Assembly: GCA_013399015.1 (NCBI GenBank)
Contig: VWZX01006809.1
Span: 723,501 to 787,500, forward strand
Direction of reading: 5' to 3'
Length of the DNA stretch: 64,000 nucleotides
Origin: Galbula dea
Taxonomy: Eukaryota > Chordata > Aves > Piciformes > Galbulidae
Positions 13,043 through 23,800 of this stretch are shown one piece after another. Numbering within the stretch: position 1 is the stretch's first letter; the number at the start of each line of letters is the position of its first letter. The notes below the pieces were generated by a model. That model was given only the letters and a program-made list of their open reading frames with translations. It was not told the origin of the DNA and did no database searches. The position numbers were made by a program, and so were the translations under genes.

Positions 13043-14858
13043 CCAAAATCAATTAAGTTTTGTCCTTTGACACTGAAAGACAGAGATTAAACTAAAACTG
13101 CCTTATGTTTTTTTAAGTAAATATTTAAAATTACCAGGATGAAGTACCTTTAGGACAGAGTTTTCATGCTTTGCCAGGCACCTTTCTAGAAATATAATTA
13201 AATTTTACTAATTTTTTGTCAGATTTTCTGGAGTTACGAACCAGCAGATCTCAGATCAATATTTTCCTATTGTGATCTTTGGAATATACCATTGTTTCCA
13301 TGGAGGTGTTATCATCTTCTAACTCTCCTTTCAACCCCTGATACTTCAGTCTGTGAAAAAAAAGTGTTTGTCACTCTTGGTATTGTCTGCTAGGATTATG
13401 AAATGAGAAAAGGAGACATGGTGACAACTGGTCACCATTTGGAGATAATAGAAGGGAGATGTTATGTGAAGGATGGAGTGCCTGAAGTGAGTACAGGGAA
13501 CATGTCACTGCCAAGCCTTGGGTAGAAATAAATGTAGGCCAGAAGAGAAATGTTGGTGAATTCACTAAAATTTTAGAAAAGGGAAAATCCACAGCAAATG
13601 GAGCTGATATGGATGTCTTCTTGCCTTCTCCCTTTAGGATAATTAGCCAGACTTTAATTCACCTATTCAAAATCCTTCTCACAGGGAAAGATGAAACTTC
13701 ATAGTATCTTTTAGGGACAAAATCAAATTTTTCAACCAAAGACAAAGGAAACTAAATATTCTATTATTATGTGAGAGCTTTTGGAGTTGGCAGTGCAATG
13801 AGAGTACAAGGACCATTAGTAAACATATCAAGGCAAGAGCTTCATTAATGGCACAACATATCTGGTTTTGTTATCTAGCCAAATTTTCTACCTTTCTGTA
13901 CAAAAACCCAAATATATATATATAGAAAATCTGACTGACTCCAGAACTCTCCCTCTTAACATGATCTGTTCCTAGACTTTTACCTTTCCAAGACTATTTG
14001 TCTTTTAAAACTTTCCTTTAGGACACCAGATTTTCTTTTTTTCTGTCAAAGTCTGTACCCCATTAAGTAAGTTTCGTTCTGCAAGCTGCTCTTGTTCTCT
14101 GAGAAGCTGAGGAACTCCTTTTTTTCTAAATGAGAGAAGGAGAAAATAATAAAAGCAATATGGAGGGAAAAGAGAAAAAAAAAAAAAAAGATGATAATGT
14201 CATGAAGTATTTCTCTCTATATGGACATGCTTGCCTTTGTTGCAGACCTCCTTGTACTGTCCTGCTCTCCAAGCATATATCACATGGAAAAGAAATCAGG
14301 TGCTTTTGACAGGTCACCTTCCAAAATGCACAACAAAACATGTTTATAGCTCTTTTCAAAGGAAATGACTGATTACACAGAAAAGATTGTTCCTATGGCT
14401 CACTTCACCTTGGAATACTCAGAGGACTCTGGAGATGTTGATATTTTTTAAATATTTGGAACTTCATTTAATTCACAGCTCTAATACATGGAAGCAGAAA
14501 AACAAACCCAAATTATAACCATTTTTCTCTCCTTTGCTCATTTCATTATAAGGCTCATAAGTTGCCTAAGCATTCACTTGCAGCCAGGCATGGCCTAAGA
14601 CCTTCAATGCATTTCTAATGATGTTTTTTGCTTAACTTGAATATTAATGAATGTTGCACTGAAATTTTCTTTATGATATGCAATGAGAAAATTTTCAAAG
14701 TTAAGAGTTCTTCTGGTCCTTATGGTTTTTTTTCTATTGATTAGAGTTAGTGTTATGTAGCACCATTAAAAATGTGTTTGCATCTTAACCTTGCTCAATG
14801 ACCTTTATTCTTACTGAAGTCTCTTAAGTTATCCTGAAACATTCCAGCAAGACTATGT
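13043..14858. other. AT-rich stretch with short simple repeats
   Basis: It holds a short (TA)n at about 13,913-13,923 and an A-run at about 14,176-14,191. The 77-codon minus frame over that A-run is a Phe-rich artefact. Nothing else is recognised. Confidence 0.5.
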
Positions 14859-14880
14859 CAATTATGCATAATGCAAATTA
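14859..14880. promoter_or_regulatory. Clustered POU/homeodomain-type motif
   Basis: The segment contains the 12-bp palindrome ATTATGCATAAT running directly into ATGCAAATTA, an octamer-like ATGCAAAT with a TAAT-type core beside it. POU-domain factors are known to bind ATGCAAAT and palindromic ATGCAT arrangements. Such motifs occur by chance in AT-rich DNA, so function is inferred and weak. Confidence 0.3.
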
Positions 14881-16129
14881 GACAATAAACATACTTCAAC
14901 TGCATTCCTCATTTTGTTTACATTTGAACTGTCTTCTTCTGGTGATTATGATACTTACTTCTAATTGTCAAATAAAATTTAATACCACAAAACCTGTCGG
15001 GATATCAAATAATAATAGACATTAAAAGCTAATTGAACATATTCTGCATGAAGATTTACATAGCTCATACATTCTGAACTTTTCTTGTATATCAGGAAAT
15101 AGTCAAGGTAGTACAATGGAAAAATGAATTGCATATGGATTCAGGAAATTGGGACCGAATTTCTAATGTTACTGTTAATCTACCAGTTGATGTGATGAAA
15201 GTCACTCCAGATTTCTGTGTCACCTTCCCCCCCCCAGTCTTGTGCCTCATATGCTTAGACTGTTAATTGCTTGAAAAGGATATTGTCTATTACTGAATGG
15301 ATAGAAAACATCTCCTACAATGAGATCTAATTTTGTCTCTGAATTCAAGAGTTTACAATAGTAAAAAAATAGCAACTACAATTACAGGACTTCAAGTATT
15401 TGTAAGATTTTCACTCTTTTCAAAATACTACACAAAACTGAATCTACAGTAAGGATTTCTTTGCCTGCTTTTCTAATCTTTGTTCATGAACTTGAGACTA
15501 TTTTCTTGTGTTATTTACAGGGTAAGTGATATGATTTAAAAACTCTGTAAAAATGTTTATATTGCTATATATATGTATGTACTTGTAAAAATTCACTTTG
15601 GAAACACTCTTGCTTGGAACTCCACAGTCAAATGTGTATTAAACCCTTTGCAACTCTATTCCAGTTTTCAGATTTTGTTGTTGTTGATAGACCCATTGAT
15701 CCTTGCTTTTTTTATTCACCTCTTATTGAGTGAGTTTAAGAGTTTCTTCAATCCATTTAATTAAAAAAATACAGTGTTACCAACTCCTGAATCTTCATGC
15801 TCTATTATGCCAAAATAACGAGAGCCATTAGTCCTCTGAGTGTCCTTGTAACTTACAAATTACAAAAAGTACACCTACTTTGCCTGAATGATACACTTGA
15901 AATGTTCTTCTATGTGTAACCTAAATGTCTGGACGTGATGAAACCCTGTTTTTTCTCTTTCTTTTCTCTAGATGAGTGTAATTCTCTGGTTTCATAGTGT
16001 GCATCTGTCTAAAGTTTGATTTGACTTATAGAAGCTTTTCTGAGACAACAATGCCATGTCAGATGAAGAAGGTGTTGAAATTTGAGAGCTTTGAGCAGTT
16101 ATTTTTTGGAAACCCATGGAAGTCTCCTA
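14881..16129. other. AT-rich stretch, nothing recognised
   Basis: A 9-base C run at 15,227-15,235 stands out in otherwise AT-rich DNA. Short open frames (up to 77 codons) have no domain content. Confidence 0.5.
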
Positions 16130-16369
16130 GATCCTGTAAGGCTTTTAAAAAAGCAAATAGAGTGTCTGTGTTTAACAAAGGAGTTGAAGAACTTTATCAA
16201 TCAGCTTTATTAATGACAATTTGTAGATAACTAGAAGATAACAAAGTGGTGAATAACAGCCAGCGTGGCCTTATCCAGTAGATTTGCATTAGACCAATCT
16301 TTTTGTTTGTTTTTTGTAGCAGAGTAGAAGACTTTATGGGAAGAGGAGAAAAAGTCATCCTCCTGTTTT
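16130..16369 (+). mobile_element. Ancient CR1-like RT fragment, left part
   Basis: This is a highly decayed CR1-type LINE segment on the plus strand. The order of blocks matches the region just before the reverse-transcriptase palm: a 'GCAAATAGAGTGTCTGTGTT' block (the family's 'ANV.PIFKKG' region), then 'CTAGAAGATAACAAAGTGGT', 'AATAACAGCCAGCGTGG' and 'AGACCAATCT'. This wording resembles old CR1 lineages shared across reptiles and birds more than young avian CR1. The fragment stops where the LTR begins and the later RT blocks resume after it, so the two parts were one element before the LTR inserted. Confidence 0.6.
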
Positions 16370-16710
16370 TGTATGGTATCTTGTGGTATGTCATTATAGG
16401 CCACCAAGTCCAGGCTCCTACAAAAGAGAAACTAGGCAAGGCAGAGGTCAGTTTCTCACAAGAAAGAAGTTAGATAGCCTGAGAGAGAAAGTGGGAGTCA
16501 GCTAGCAGAGGCCTTGCAGCTGCACACAGAGGCCTTGACAGTCTACAGTCCTTAACACTCTACACAGTCTTAGCATGCTATGCTCCCCATGGCTCCCCAT
16601 AGCTGCTTAAGCAGTTCTTTCACAGCACCAGTCTAATCATATTTACATGTCTTTTTAGTGCACTGTTTTTATTAGATTTATAGTAGTTGTTTTTGTCTAC
16701 TAAGTGGTAC

Positions 16711-16850
16711 TTGTTAATTGGTCAGTATCCTTTGTATATGAAAGAGTCTCTTGCTAATTTGTCAGTATACTTTGTGTATGGTGGTGTTTCTAATTGGTCA
16801 GTGCCCTTTCTGTATGAAGGTAATTGGTCTTTATCCTTTCTGTGTGAGAG
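16711..16850 (+). promoter_or_regulatory. U3 array of four degenerate ATTGG (inverted CCAAT) units
   Basis: Four related units each hold TAATTGGTCAGT or a variant, followed by a CCTTTGTATATGAA or CCTTTCTGTATGAA type segment. The AATTGG cores start at 16,716, 16,756 (mutated to AATTTG), 16,792 and 16,822, so spacing shrinks from 40 to 36 to 30 bp towards the TATA box. ATTGG is the reverse complement of CCAAT, the core bound by NF-Y. Arrays like this are common enhancers in retroviral U3 regions. Confidence 0.7.
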
Positions 16851-16856
16851 TATAAA
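16851..16856 (+). promoter_or_regulatory. TATA box of the LTR
   Basis: TATAAA lies immediately downstream of the ATTGG array and upstream of the poly(A) signal, the expected U3/R position. Transcription would start about 25-30 bp downstream if the promoter were active. Confidence 0.6.
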
Positions 16857-16872
16857 TTCCAGCTGCTGGAAC

Positions 16873-16878
16873 AATAAA
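16873..16878 (+). terminator. Poly(A) signal of the LTR
   Basis: AATAAA lies 17 bp after the TATA box and is followed by the T/G-containing 'GTTGATTCTGATTGCC'. This compact TATA-to-AATAAA spacing is compatible with a short R region. Confidence 0.55.
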
Positions 16879-16945
16879 GTTGATTCTGATTGCCTTCAGG
16901 AATTGGGGTCCATCCCTCCACACGGCACAGTATCTTTGCGATACA

Positions 16946-17530
16946 TCTTCACTTTTCTGAGTGTTTTTTGTTTTGCCTCATGTATCATTCTTAATTGTTT
17001 ATGGAAATATCATTTGCATAATCTCGGTATAGCATAAGTGCAAAGATGATTCAAAGCTGAATATAAAGAACTGTTTTCAATAGTTCATATTCAGAACATA
17101 AGGCTGAACCAAGTTGGTCCCTGCCAAGATCTATCTTGTGTGGTACTTGGCAGTATTTTTATGAATAAACATTAGAACAAAGAGTAAATGTACTAAATCT
17201 GCCAGTAACTGAGGTCAAAGGGATTGTCACTATGCTGGGATATTCAAATAAAGTTCAAAATGATCTTTCTACAGGAGAGTGATGACTCTCAGAAAAAATA
17301 AACCGTTTAGTAGGAAGAAGTGTGAGATGTCATTCTCAGTGACAATAATTTAGTGTACAAATAGAGGATGCAAGAGAGAAATAACTGAAATACCACAAAA
17401 ATGATCAAAATTTGAATTTTTTTAAAAAAGTTATAAAGAAATCAAATTTCATGCTGGGATATAAAAATGTAAGTAGCATCTACAGAAGACCTGAATAAAA
17501 CTTTTCACTTTTCTTAGCAAAGGGGGGAAT
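16946..17530 (+). mobile_element. Ancient CR1-like RT fragment, right part
   Basis: The interrupted CR1 resumes here. In order, I see a decayed 'GCCTCATGTATCATTCTTAA' block (the family's 'AFDTVPHNIL' region). Next comes a 'GTATTTTTATGAATAAACAT' block, corresponding to 'NIFINDL'. Last is a region around 17,195-17,270 that holds 'AAATCTGCC' and 'AAAGTTCAAAATGATCT', where the FADD motif and following helix should lie. The FADD codons are destroyed. After that the homology weakens and fades near 17,530. Divergence is far higher than in the other CR1 copies here, so this is the oldest recognised insertion in the window. Confidence 0.6.
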
Positions 17531-18660
17531 TCCATCAAAGCTTTCTGAGTGGTACTATGCTTCTGTGACTTTTGTTAATAGGGTCCCTTTAGAAGTCTTA
17601 AGAGTAATTTTTCTGGTCAAATCAGACATGTCAACTATTTTTCACTGTTGTTATAAAAGCTTTCATGATTATTTCTGTTACCACAGGGTTTTATGTACTT
17701 TTTTTTCCTTTTCTTATGGCATGGTGATTCTTTAGTACATTATTTTTTTCTGCACTATTTTTTTCTGCAGTGACCTAGCATTAGCTTTAGGTACAGTTAA
17801 GTCTCAGAGTTGGTACTCACATGAATTTGCTTCTTAGTACCCTTTCCTCTCCTTTGCTCTGTTGGTATTAATATGCATGGTGGGAAATAAGTGTTATCGA
17901 AATTGAAGTTCTTTTTACAAGCAGAAGTTCATGCATGAATTTGTCTCAAAAAAGACTAATTAAAACTTACAAACTGCTTTAACAGTGAACTTTAAATTCA
18001 TGTTGTGAGGAAAATCTGCTTGCATACCCACAAGAATATTTTCCCATGACATACAAATACCAGTGTACTTTTCTTTTGGGCCTCAGGAAATCACAGCAAA
18101 TTGATGGCATTTTGTCATTGCAGTTAAAGATACATAACAAGATTTATTATATGTTCCCAGGCCATATAATGAGGCATACTCTTCTATCTCCTCATAAGCC
18201 TTTGTATCTTCTAATGGAAGAACAGATGGAGTTGTTAACTCTCTGAGGAGCTATGTAACACTTTTAAGACTGTCTTTGAGTTATCCCAGACATATATATA
18301 CACACACACTAAACCTCTTTTTACTTGTACAACCGCCTGACTCTCTCTCTCTCTCTTAAGAGAGACTGCTATTAAACCCTTCTCTAGCACAGATCAGATT
18401 CAAGCCCACTATTTGTATTGCATGTATAAACTTCATAACTGAACTCTTTCCCTTCTGAAATAATTGGATGGTTGATGTCAAGAGGAGATGACACATGCTA
18501 TATCTTTTTACACAGCAGAGTCCCTTGAAAACTTTCAAACACAACTTTTCTAACAAGGAACTGTTCTATCATCTAGATCTAATGAGGTGAACAGTCTTTT
18601 GATTAAAAAAGCATATCCATAGATGCTGATACTTTTGCAATGGTCAAAACAGTTGAATAT
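17531..18660. other. AT-rich stretch with dinucleotide runs
   Basis: It contains a short (AT)n(CA)n at 18,292-18,309 and a (CT)n at 18,341-18,356 that runs into TTAAGAGAGAC, forming a small self-complementary hairpin. No transposon or gene is recognised. Confidence 0.55.
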
Positions 18661-19030
18661 AAATAGAAAATGTTATGGCTTGGGGCTATGTTTATTTTAA
18701 TTACCAAACAGTGCCAAGATCTGCTTTCTAGCCTTAAAGACAAATGGCGATATTGCAGCATATTCGATTAATCTTTCTCAGCCTGCAAACCAGGGTGGCC
18801 AAATGCAAATTAACTAATGAGAATAATTCCTAGCCCAGGCTACCTTCTCAAATACACCTGTTATTTGAAAGTGTTAGTTGGCCTAGGTTGAAGTAATTTC
18901 AGTATTTATCTGTTATAGATGATCAAGTTTCAGTGCAGGAGTCTGTCTTCTCATGCTAATTTGCTCTTGTGAGAGATTGAGATGGATGAAAATTTGGTTA
19001 GTTGGCCGAATATAGGACTAGAAATAATTT
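18661..19030. promoter_or_regulatory. Candidate conserved non-coding/enhancer element
   Basis: This segment looks less AT-biased and more motif-dense than its surroundings. It contains CGATTAATC (18,765-18,773), a site type for paired-like homeodomains, and ATGCAAAT (18,803-18,810), a POU octamer. TTAACTAATGAG and several TAATT cores follow within 40 bp. It shows no transposon homology. Conservation cannot be judged from one genome, so this is inference from motif density. Confidence 0.28.
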
Positions 19031-20450
19031 GACTTTGACAGTGAAGAAGATACTTGTGTTTTGTGAAATGGTTTAGTTAATAAATTCTTCTGACATGTTC
19101 ATTTCCTGGATAGGAATGTGTTTGTCTTGAAATGACATGTGCAGGCTAGGCTGTTTTCACACCACAGGTTTTAAGATACTTCAAGATCCCTTAAATAGAA
19201 TAAGATATCCCAAAACTTTGTGGATAGTATGACCATATATAGATTTAAAGGGAGATGTAAATTGCATAGGTTGAACTGAGTTATAGAAGAACACTTCTGA
19301 ATGCTGGTACCTTGTCACTTTGCCCAAGATATATCTTTAGCATCTGCTGCTCATTTGTTCTGCCAGGCCAAGGACTTTGTGGATAAGAAATGAGTAACAA
19401 TGTGCTTTCTTTATATTACTGTCATTCCGGATTTCTACTATTAACATTTCCTAAATTTTGGTAGCAGTCATGCTATGGTAATTAGAACTAACTAAACAAA
19501 AGTAAAAGGTGTTAGTGAGCCTGAAGAAAATCTGCGTATAATTTGAGACATTCAACACAATTGTGTTCTATCCTCTTTTACAAAACATGTTGAATTCCCA
19601 ACTCTTACCCTACTTTTTGTACTCTGTTATTTGCTGAGATTGGATTGCAAACCAAGGATAGTCTCTAACATGGATTCAAAGTATAGCTGAGTTACTTTGA
19701 AAGGTACCTTTTTGTACCTTCAAAGGTTAGTTCTGTTAATAACACCTTGACATAGCTAATATGTTTTAGGTAAAGGGTAAGAGATTAAGAATTGTTTTTC
19801 ATTGATGTTTAATTGAAACTTTTCTCTACTAACTTAACAAAAGACCAGACAAGTTTTGCATTCTGTTTCTGTGATGAATTCTATATCTATACAGTTAGGC
19901 TTGTACTCACCATGCTTTCTAAGCTCTGTTTTTTCCTACTGTTCTCTCGTTTAATGCCCAGAAGATACAAATGGGGGTTTTCTTGTTGTTGGTTTGGTTT
20001 GGTTTTTTAGTATGGAATAAGTCTTATGACTGTTTAGTGGTATATCACTTCCTAATTTCTGAAATTTATTGTGAAATTTCAGTAGGAACAAAAATAACAA
20101 AAGTTTCGCCATTGTTCCTTGTTGTCCTGTCTACAGCAAACCTTTTAGATTTGTATTCCTTTTCAATAAAAATCCAGTCTTACAGGAGGATCCAACCTAT
20201 GACTAAAGTTTTATAAGAATTGAGGGGCCACAAATGAATGCTGAACATTGTTTAAATAGTCTGCATTGGTTGCGTTCAGATCAATGGAAACGAAACTCTC
20301 TTCTGCCACCAAAATAGCAAGAAATAGTCTCATTGATATTTCTTTTGTCAAAGGAGTCCTTTTTGTCCTTTGAAAAAGCAGTTCAAGGTGTTATATTTGT
20401 CCTGATGAATACAGTGCTTTCCTAGTAAATGTATAGGTCTGAGTGATTTC
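19031..20450. other. AT-rich stretch with a short T/G tract
   Basis: A T/G-rich tract with GGTTTGGTTTGG units lies at about 19,973-20,007. Open frames of 62-81 codons across the T/G stretches are Phe/Leu/Trp/Gly-rich composition artefacts. Nothing else is recognised. Confidence 0.5.
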
Positions 20451-20552
20451 TGGTTTGTTTTTTTTTTGTGGTGGTTCTTGGTTGTGGGTTTTTTTGTTGC
20501 TTATTTGTTTGGGTTTTTTTTTTGGGGGGGGGTTGTTCTGTTTTGTTTTCTT
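20451..20552. repeat. T/G-rich low-complexity tract
   Basis: About 100 bp of T and G on the plus strand, with long T runs, GGTGGTT, GTGGG and a G9 run at 20,524-20,532. It ends about 30 bp before the 3' terminus of a minus-strand CR1. The G runs could support local G-quadruplex or triplex structure. It is compositionally the complement of the A/C tract at 5.7 kb. Confidence 0.85.
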
Positions 20553-20582
20553 GTCCTGGCAAAAGTTAATTGAAGTGTTTTA

Positions 20583-20834
20583 TAGAATCATAGAATGGCT
20601 CCGGTTGGAAAGGACCTTAAAGATCATCTAGTTCCAACTCCCCTGCCATGGGCAGGGACGCCACATGCACTAGACCAGGTCATCCAGGGCTACTTCCAGC
20701 CTGGCCTTAAACACTTCCAGGGATGGGGCCTCCACAACCCCTCTGGGCAACCTGTTCCAGTGCCTCACCACCCTTTGGGTAAAGAACCCCCTTCTAATCT
20801 CCAGCCTAAACCTCTCCTCCTTCATTTAAGTCTA
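20583..20834 (-). mobile_element. CR1 LINE 3' end, minus strand
   Basis: On the plus strand this begins 'AGAATCATAGAATGG', the reverse complement of the octamer end. It continues through 'GGTTGGAAAGGACCTTAAAG', 'ATCATCTAGTTCCAAC', 'CCAGGGATGGGGCC' and 'GGGCAACCTGTTCCAGTGCC' to 'CTCCTTCATTTAAGTC', where the copy is 5'-truncated. It holds the 3' UTR and the last part of ORF2. It is among the better-preserved CR1 copies in this window, with few obvious gaps. The 97-codon plus-strand frame across it is antisense and not a gene. Confidence 0.95.
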
Positions 20835-23800
20835 GCCAAAAATAACCCAGTATTTTGCATTTTGCTGATGTACTTCACATGTATATGAAGTAAGACTGAG
20901 TGTACACTTGAGAAGATATGTTTCTTCTGTTCCTTTCTGCAGTATGCACAGATTGCTATTCAGCTTCATTACATCCCTTCAGAGCAGAGCAGTTTTGACT
21001 ACTTTTCATTATTGGTGTATAAACATTCCATCAAACAGAAAGCATCGTAACAACCCAGTGTAGCACCTTTGCACTCTACCTGACTGAAGAGAGATTTGCC
21101 ACTTGAAGATGTTTATTATTGTCACAGATGTATGCACATTCCCTGAGATATTAGCATGGCTCATCTAAAGGTTATATTGGAGTTTCTAGAGTCCTGTTTA
21201 AAAAATGCTGTTTCCTTTTAAAAGGAGAGCACAAATGCAGAATTCTAATATTTGTGGCCCATCAACTAGTGAAATCAAGCGGAGGAAGAAACAGAATCCT
21301 GGTCCTCACCACCAACCCTGTGTTATACATTTTTATTTTAGGAAACCTTTTCAATACAAAAATCAGAAATGTCTTAATTCTTCTGGGTCCATGAATTCTA
21401 TAGGTTTGGACTATGTTTAACGTGTGAAAGGAAAAGTTCAACCATCTAGAACAACTGTTGGTTTTGACACTATTCGGAGAATGGCTGACTAAGCTCAGAT
21501 TTCCCAGTTCCTGGGAAAGTTTTCCAGCCATCAGCCTAGTGTTTGGAGGGCATATGGCAGTACCACCAAGAGCAGCAGATTTCAAGAAAACAGTACTTTT
21601 GCTCTTTCTGCAAAATAAAACAAAAAAAATGTGTTATATATTTTCAGGTTTGGAATCTGCGTTTACTAATGCATGTGGGGATTAAGTTCAACTTCTGGCT
21701 ACCTATAAATTAGCCATCTAGCCTAAGGAGATCATCAGAATTCTCTTTATAGAGAACAATAATTTTATCTCAGGCTTTGAGACACTTTAGATCAGTTTAC
21801 AAACACCTATATTTAAAGCTTCTTGTTAGGAATATATATTTGTAGGGTACAATGAAAGTAATTTTTAGCTGTCTGTTCTGGGATAAGTTGACTTGAATTT
21901 TACAAGTACTCTTCCTGTACAGCAAATATAAAGAGACTGTATGTAAATAATTCAGAAATGAATGTCCATACAATAGATACTCAAAGTTATTTGTCTCCAC
22001 TAATGCTTTGCATTATAGTAACTTTTCTTCCCAGGAGGCATTACTAAGCTTTTTGTTTTGCCGGTGTACCATATCATCTTCAATCACTTGCTTTGAGAAT
22101 TCAGCTGACCTACCACAGGAACTCATGACAATCTCTGACGACAAGGTCCTTTGTTGTTTGCAAGCCTTGCCATTTCCCTGCAGCTTCTTTTTATATTTGC
22201 CTACAGTTTTCCTCTTGTGTGACAGCCTGTGAGTATTGTGTTTGTGCCTCTTTCAATCCTTGGACATTTTCCAGTTTTCTACTAACTGTGGTGGCTATGT
22301 TGCCAGCTGCTCTAACAGAGGTGTAATCATAAACTGGTTGTTAAACTGTCTACTTGGGTTTGTCACTTTTTGCTAATGTCAGCATGGGATTGAATCGGAA
22401 GTTTTCTGGCAGTTTCTGGCCTTTTGTACACACAATGTTCCTGTCTCTTCTCATTTCTTCATGTAATTGAAGAAATATGTTTGGTTGCATCAGGCTTTCT
22501 ACAGCTGTTTGTGTGTCTTATTTAGTTTAAATTAAGCCTGGTTTCTCTGCTATCTTATGGGGAAGTGAATCCCAAACATATGCTGCTTTGATGACTTCTT
22601 ATTTTTTCTGTCTTCAGTTAACAAATTCAAGAACTCATTGTCCATCCTTTCTATTGTGTAAACCTTACGTGTAGCTTCCAGGATTCCTGCTCAGCCTATA
22701 AGAAGCTCAAGTTTGATGAATCCAAGACACGGATCCTTACACTTTGGGAGTTTGGAGATGTTCCATAAGAATCTTTTTCTCCATGCTTTGGCCTCAGGTC
22801 TCTAGCCTGTATTTGAATGTCACACGGAAACTAGTATTAACGACATCCCTTTCTTTTCTTTCTGTCTGTCTTTCCCCCGCTCTACCCTTTTGACTTCCCA
22901 TTTGAATGGAGATCAGGAATCCTCCTCCTCTTCCCTCATCTCAGCCTTGAGGAGTCAGTTAAAATCCTGTGCTCTCTGTAGGCCCTTTTCATCTTTGCTT
23001 TTGAAAGAAAATTCCTTCCTTCTGCTTGTTCCTTTCCCCACCTACCCATTTTATAGTGAGCAAAAGTTGTCTTCCTTGAATCTCTTACACAATCTCATGT
23101 TTGTTAAAATTGCCTTCTCATATGTATTGAAATAATTCCAGAGTTTGAAATATTTTATTTCATTCCTCACTACCTAATATTTTCAAGTTTCTATGACTGG
23201 CTATTATTCTCTTGAATGTATTATGAATATACATGTGTATAGATAGATAGATAGAATATAAGATTAGTGACTGGAAAAGTGTGGATTTACTAAGGTGGAT
23301 AGTTTGAGTGCAACTGCAGCCCAGATTAATAACCCTGAGAGTGGCATGCACTTTCCCAGTCCCACTATGGAATGTCCATTTTTTTTAAGTGTCCTAAATT
23401 GTCCTCCTTCCTTTTCTTTCCACCTCCCCCCGGCCAGTGTCAAAATTCAGGTTTGCATTCTTAGCTCCACTTGGCAGCTAGAGCTATCACAAAATCATAG
23501 ATCTTGGGAAAGGGTGCTAGGGACATTGGTTATTGCTGGTTGTATGCTATGCATGTATCTCCAACATGGAAAACAGCATTCCTGGAAAGCTCTATGATAG
23601 GCTGGGCAAGGGAGAGAAATCCCACTGTGTCTCATATCTGGTTCTCCACATACCACTTTACATGTGAGAAGCTATAGTCTGTGAATGCCCATTGCATTCC
23701 TATTTTCTGGTGTTTCAAAAGTATGTTTTAGTTGCTAAGATTCTACCCTGTAAACCTTACTTTTATTTTGACCTTTTTCAGAGCCAAGACCATGCCATCT

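Larger units (their letters stand above)
16370..16945 (+). mobile_element. Solo LTR of an endogenous retrovirus-like element
   Basis: This 576-bp segment has the layout of a retroviral LTR: clustered U3 repeats with ATTGG boxes, TATAAA at 16,851 and AATAAA at 16,873. A short U5-like segment follows. The proposed ends form an inverted TGTAT...ATACA pair. Flanking bases are TTTT at 16,366-16,369 and TCTT at 16,946-16,949, a 4-bp possible target duplication with one mismatch. Both flanks continue an old CR1 RT segment, so the LTR lies inside that older element. No gag, pol or env and no second LTR are seen, so it is a solo LTR left by recombination. An alternative 5' boundary is the TG at 16,382. 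The retroviral class is not assigned. Confidence 0.65.

Noticed and set aside
16687..17037. 116-codon plus frame as a retroviral or host protein
   Set aside because: It spans the repeated U3, the TATA box and the poly(A) signal of the LTR. The repeated SVYFVYGG-like pattern comes from the ATTGG array, not from a protein.
20595..20888. 97-codon plus-strand frame with Pro-rich content
   Set aside because: It is the antisense translation of a CR1 3' end.
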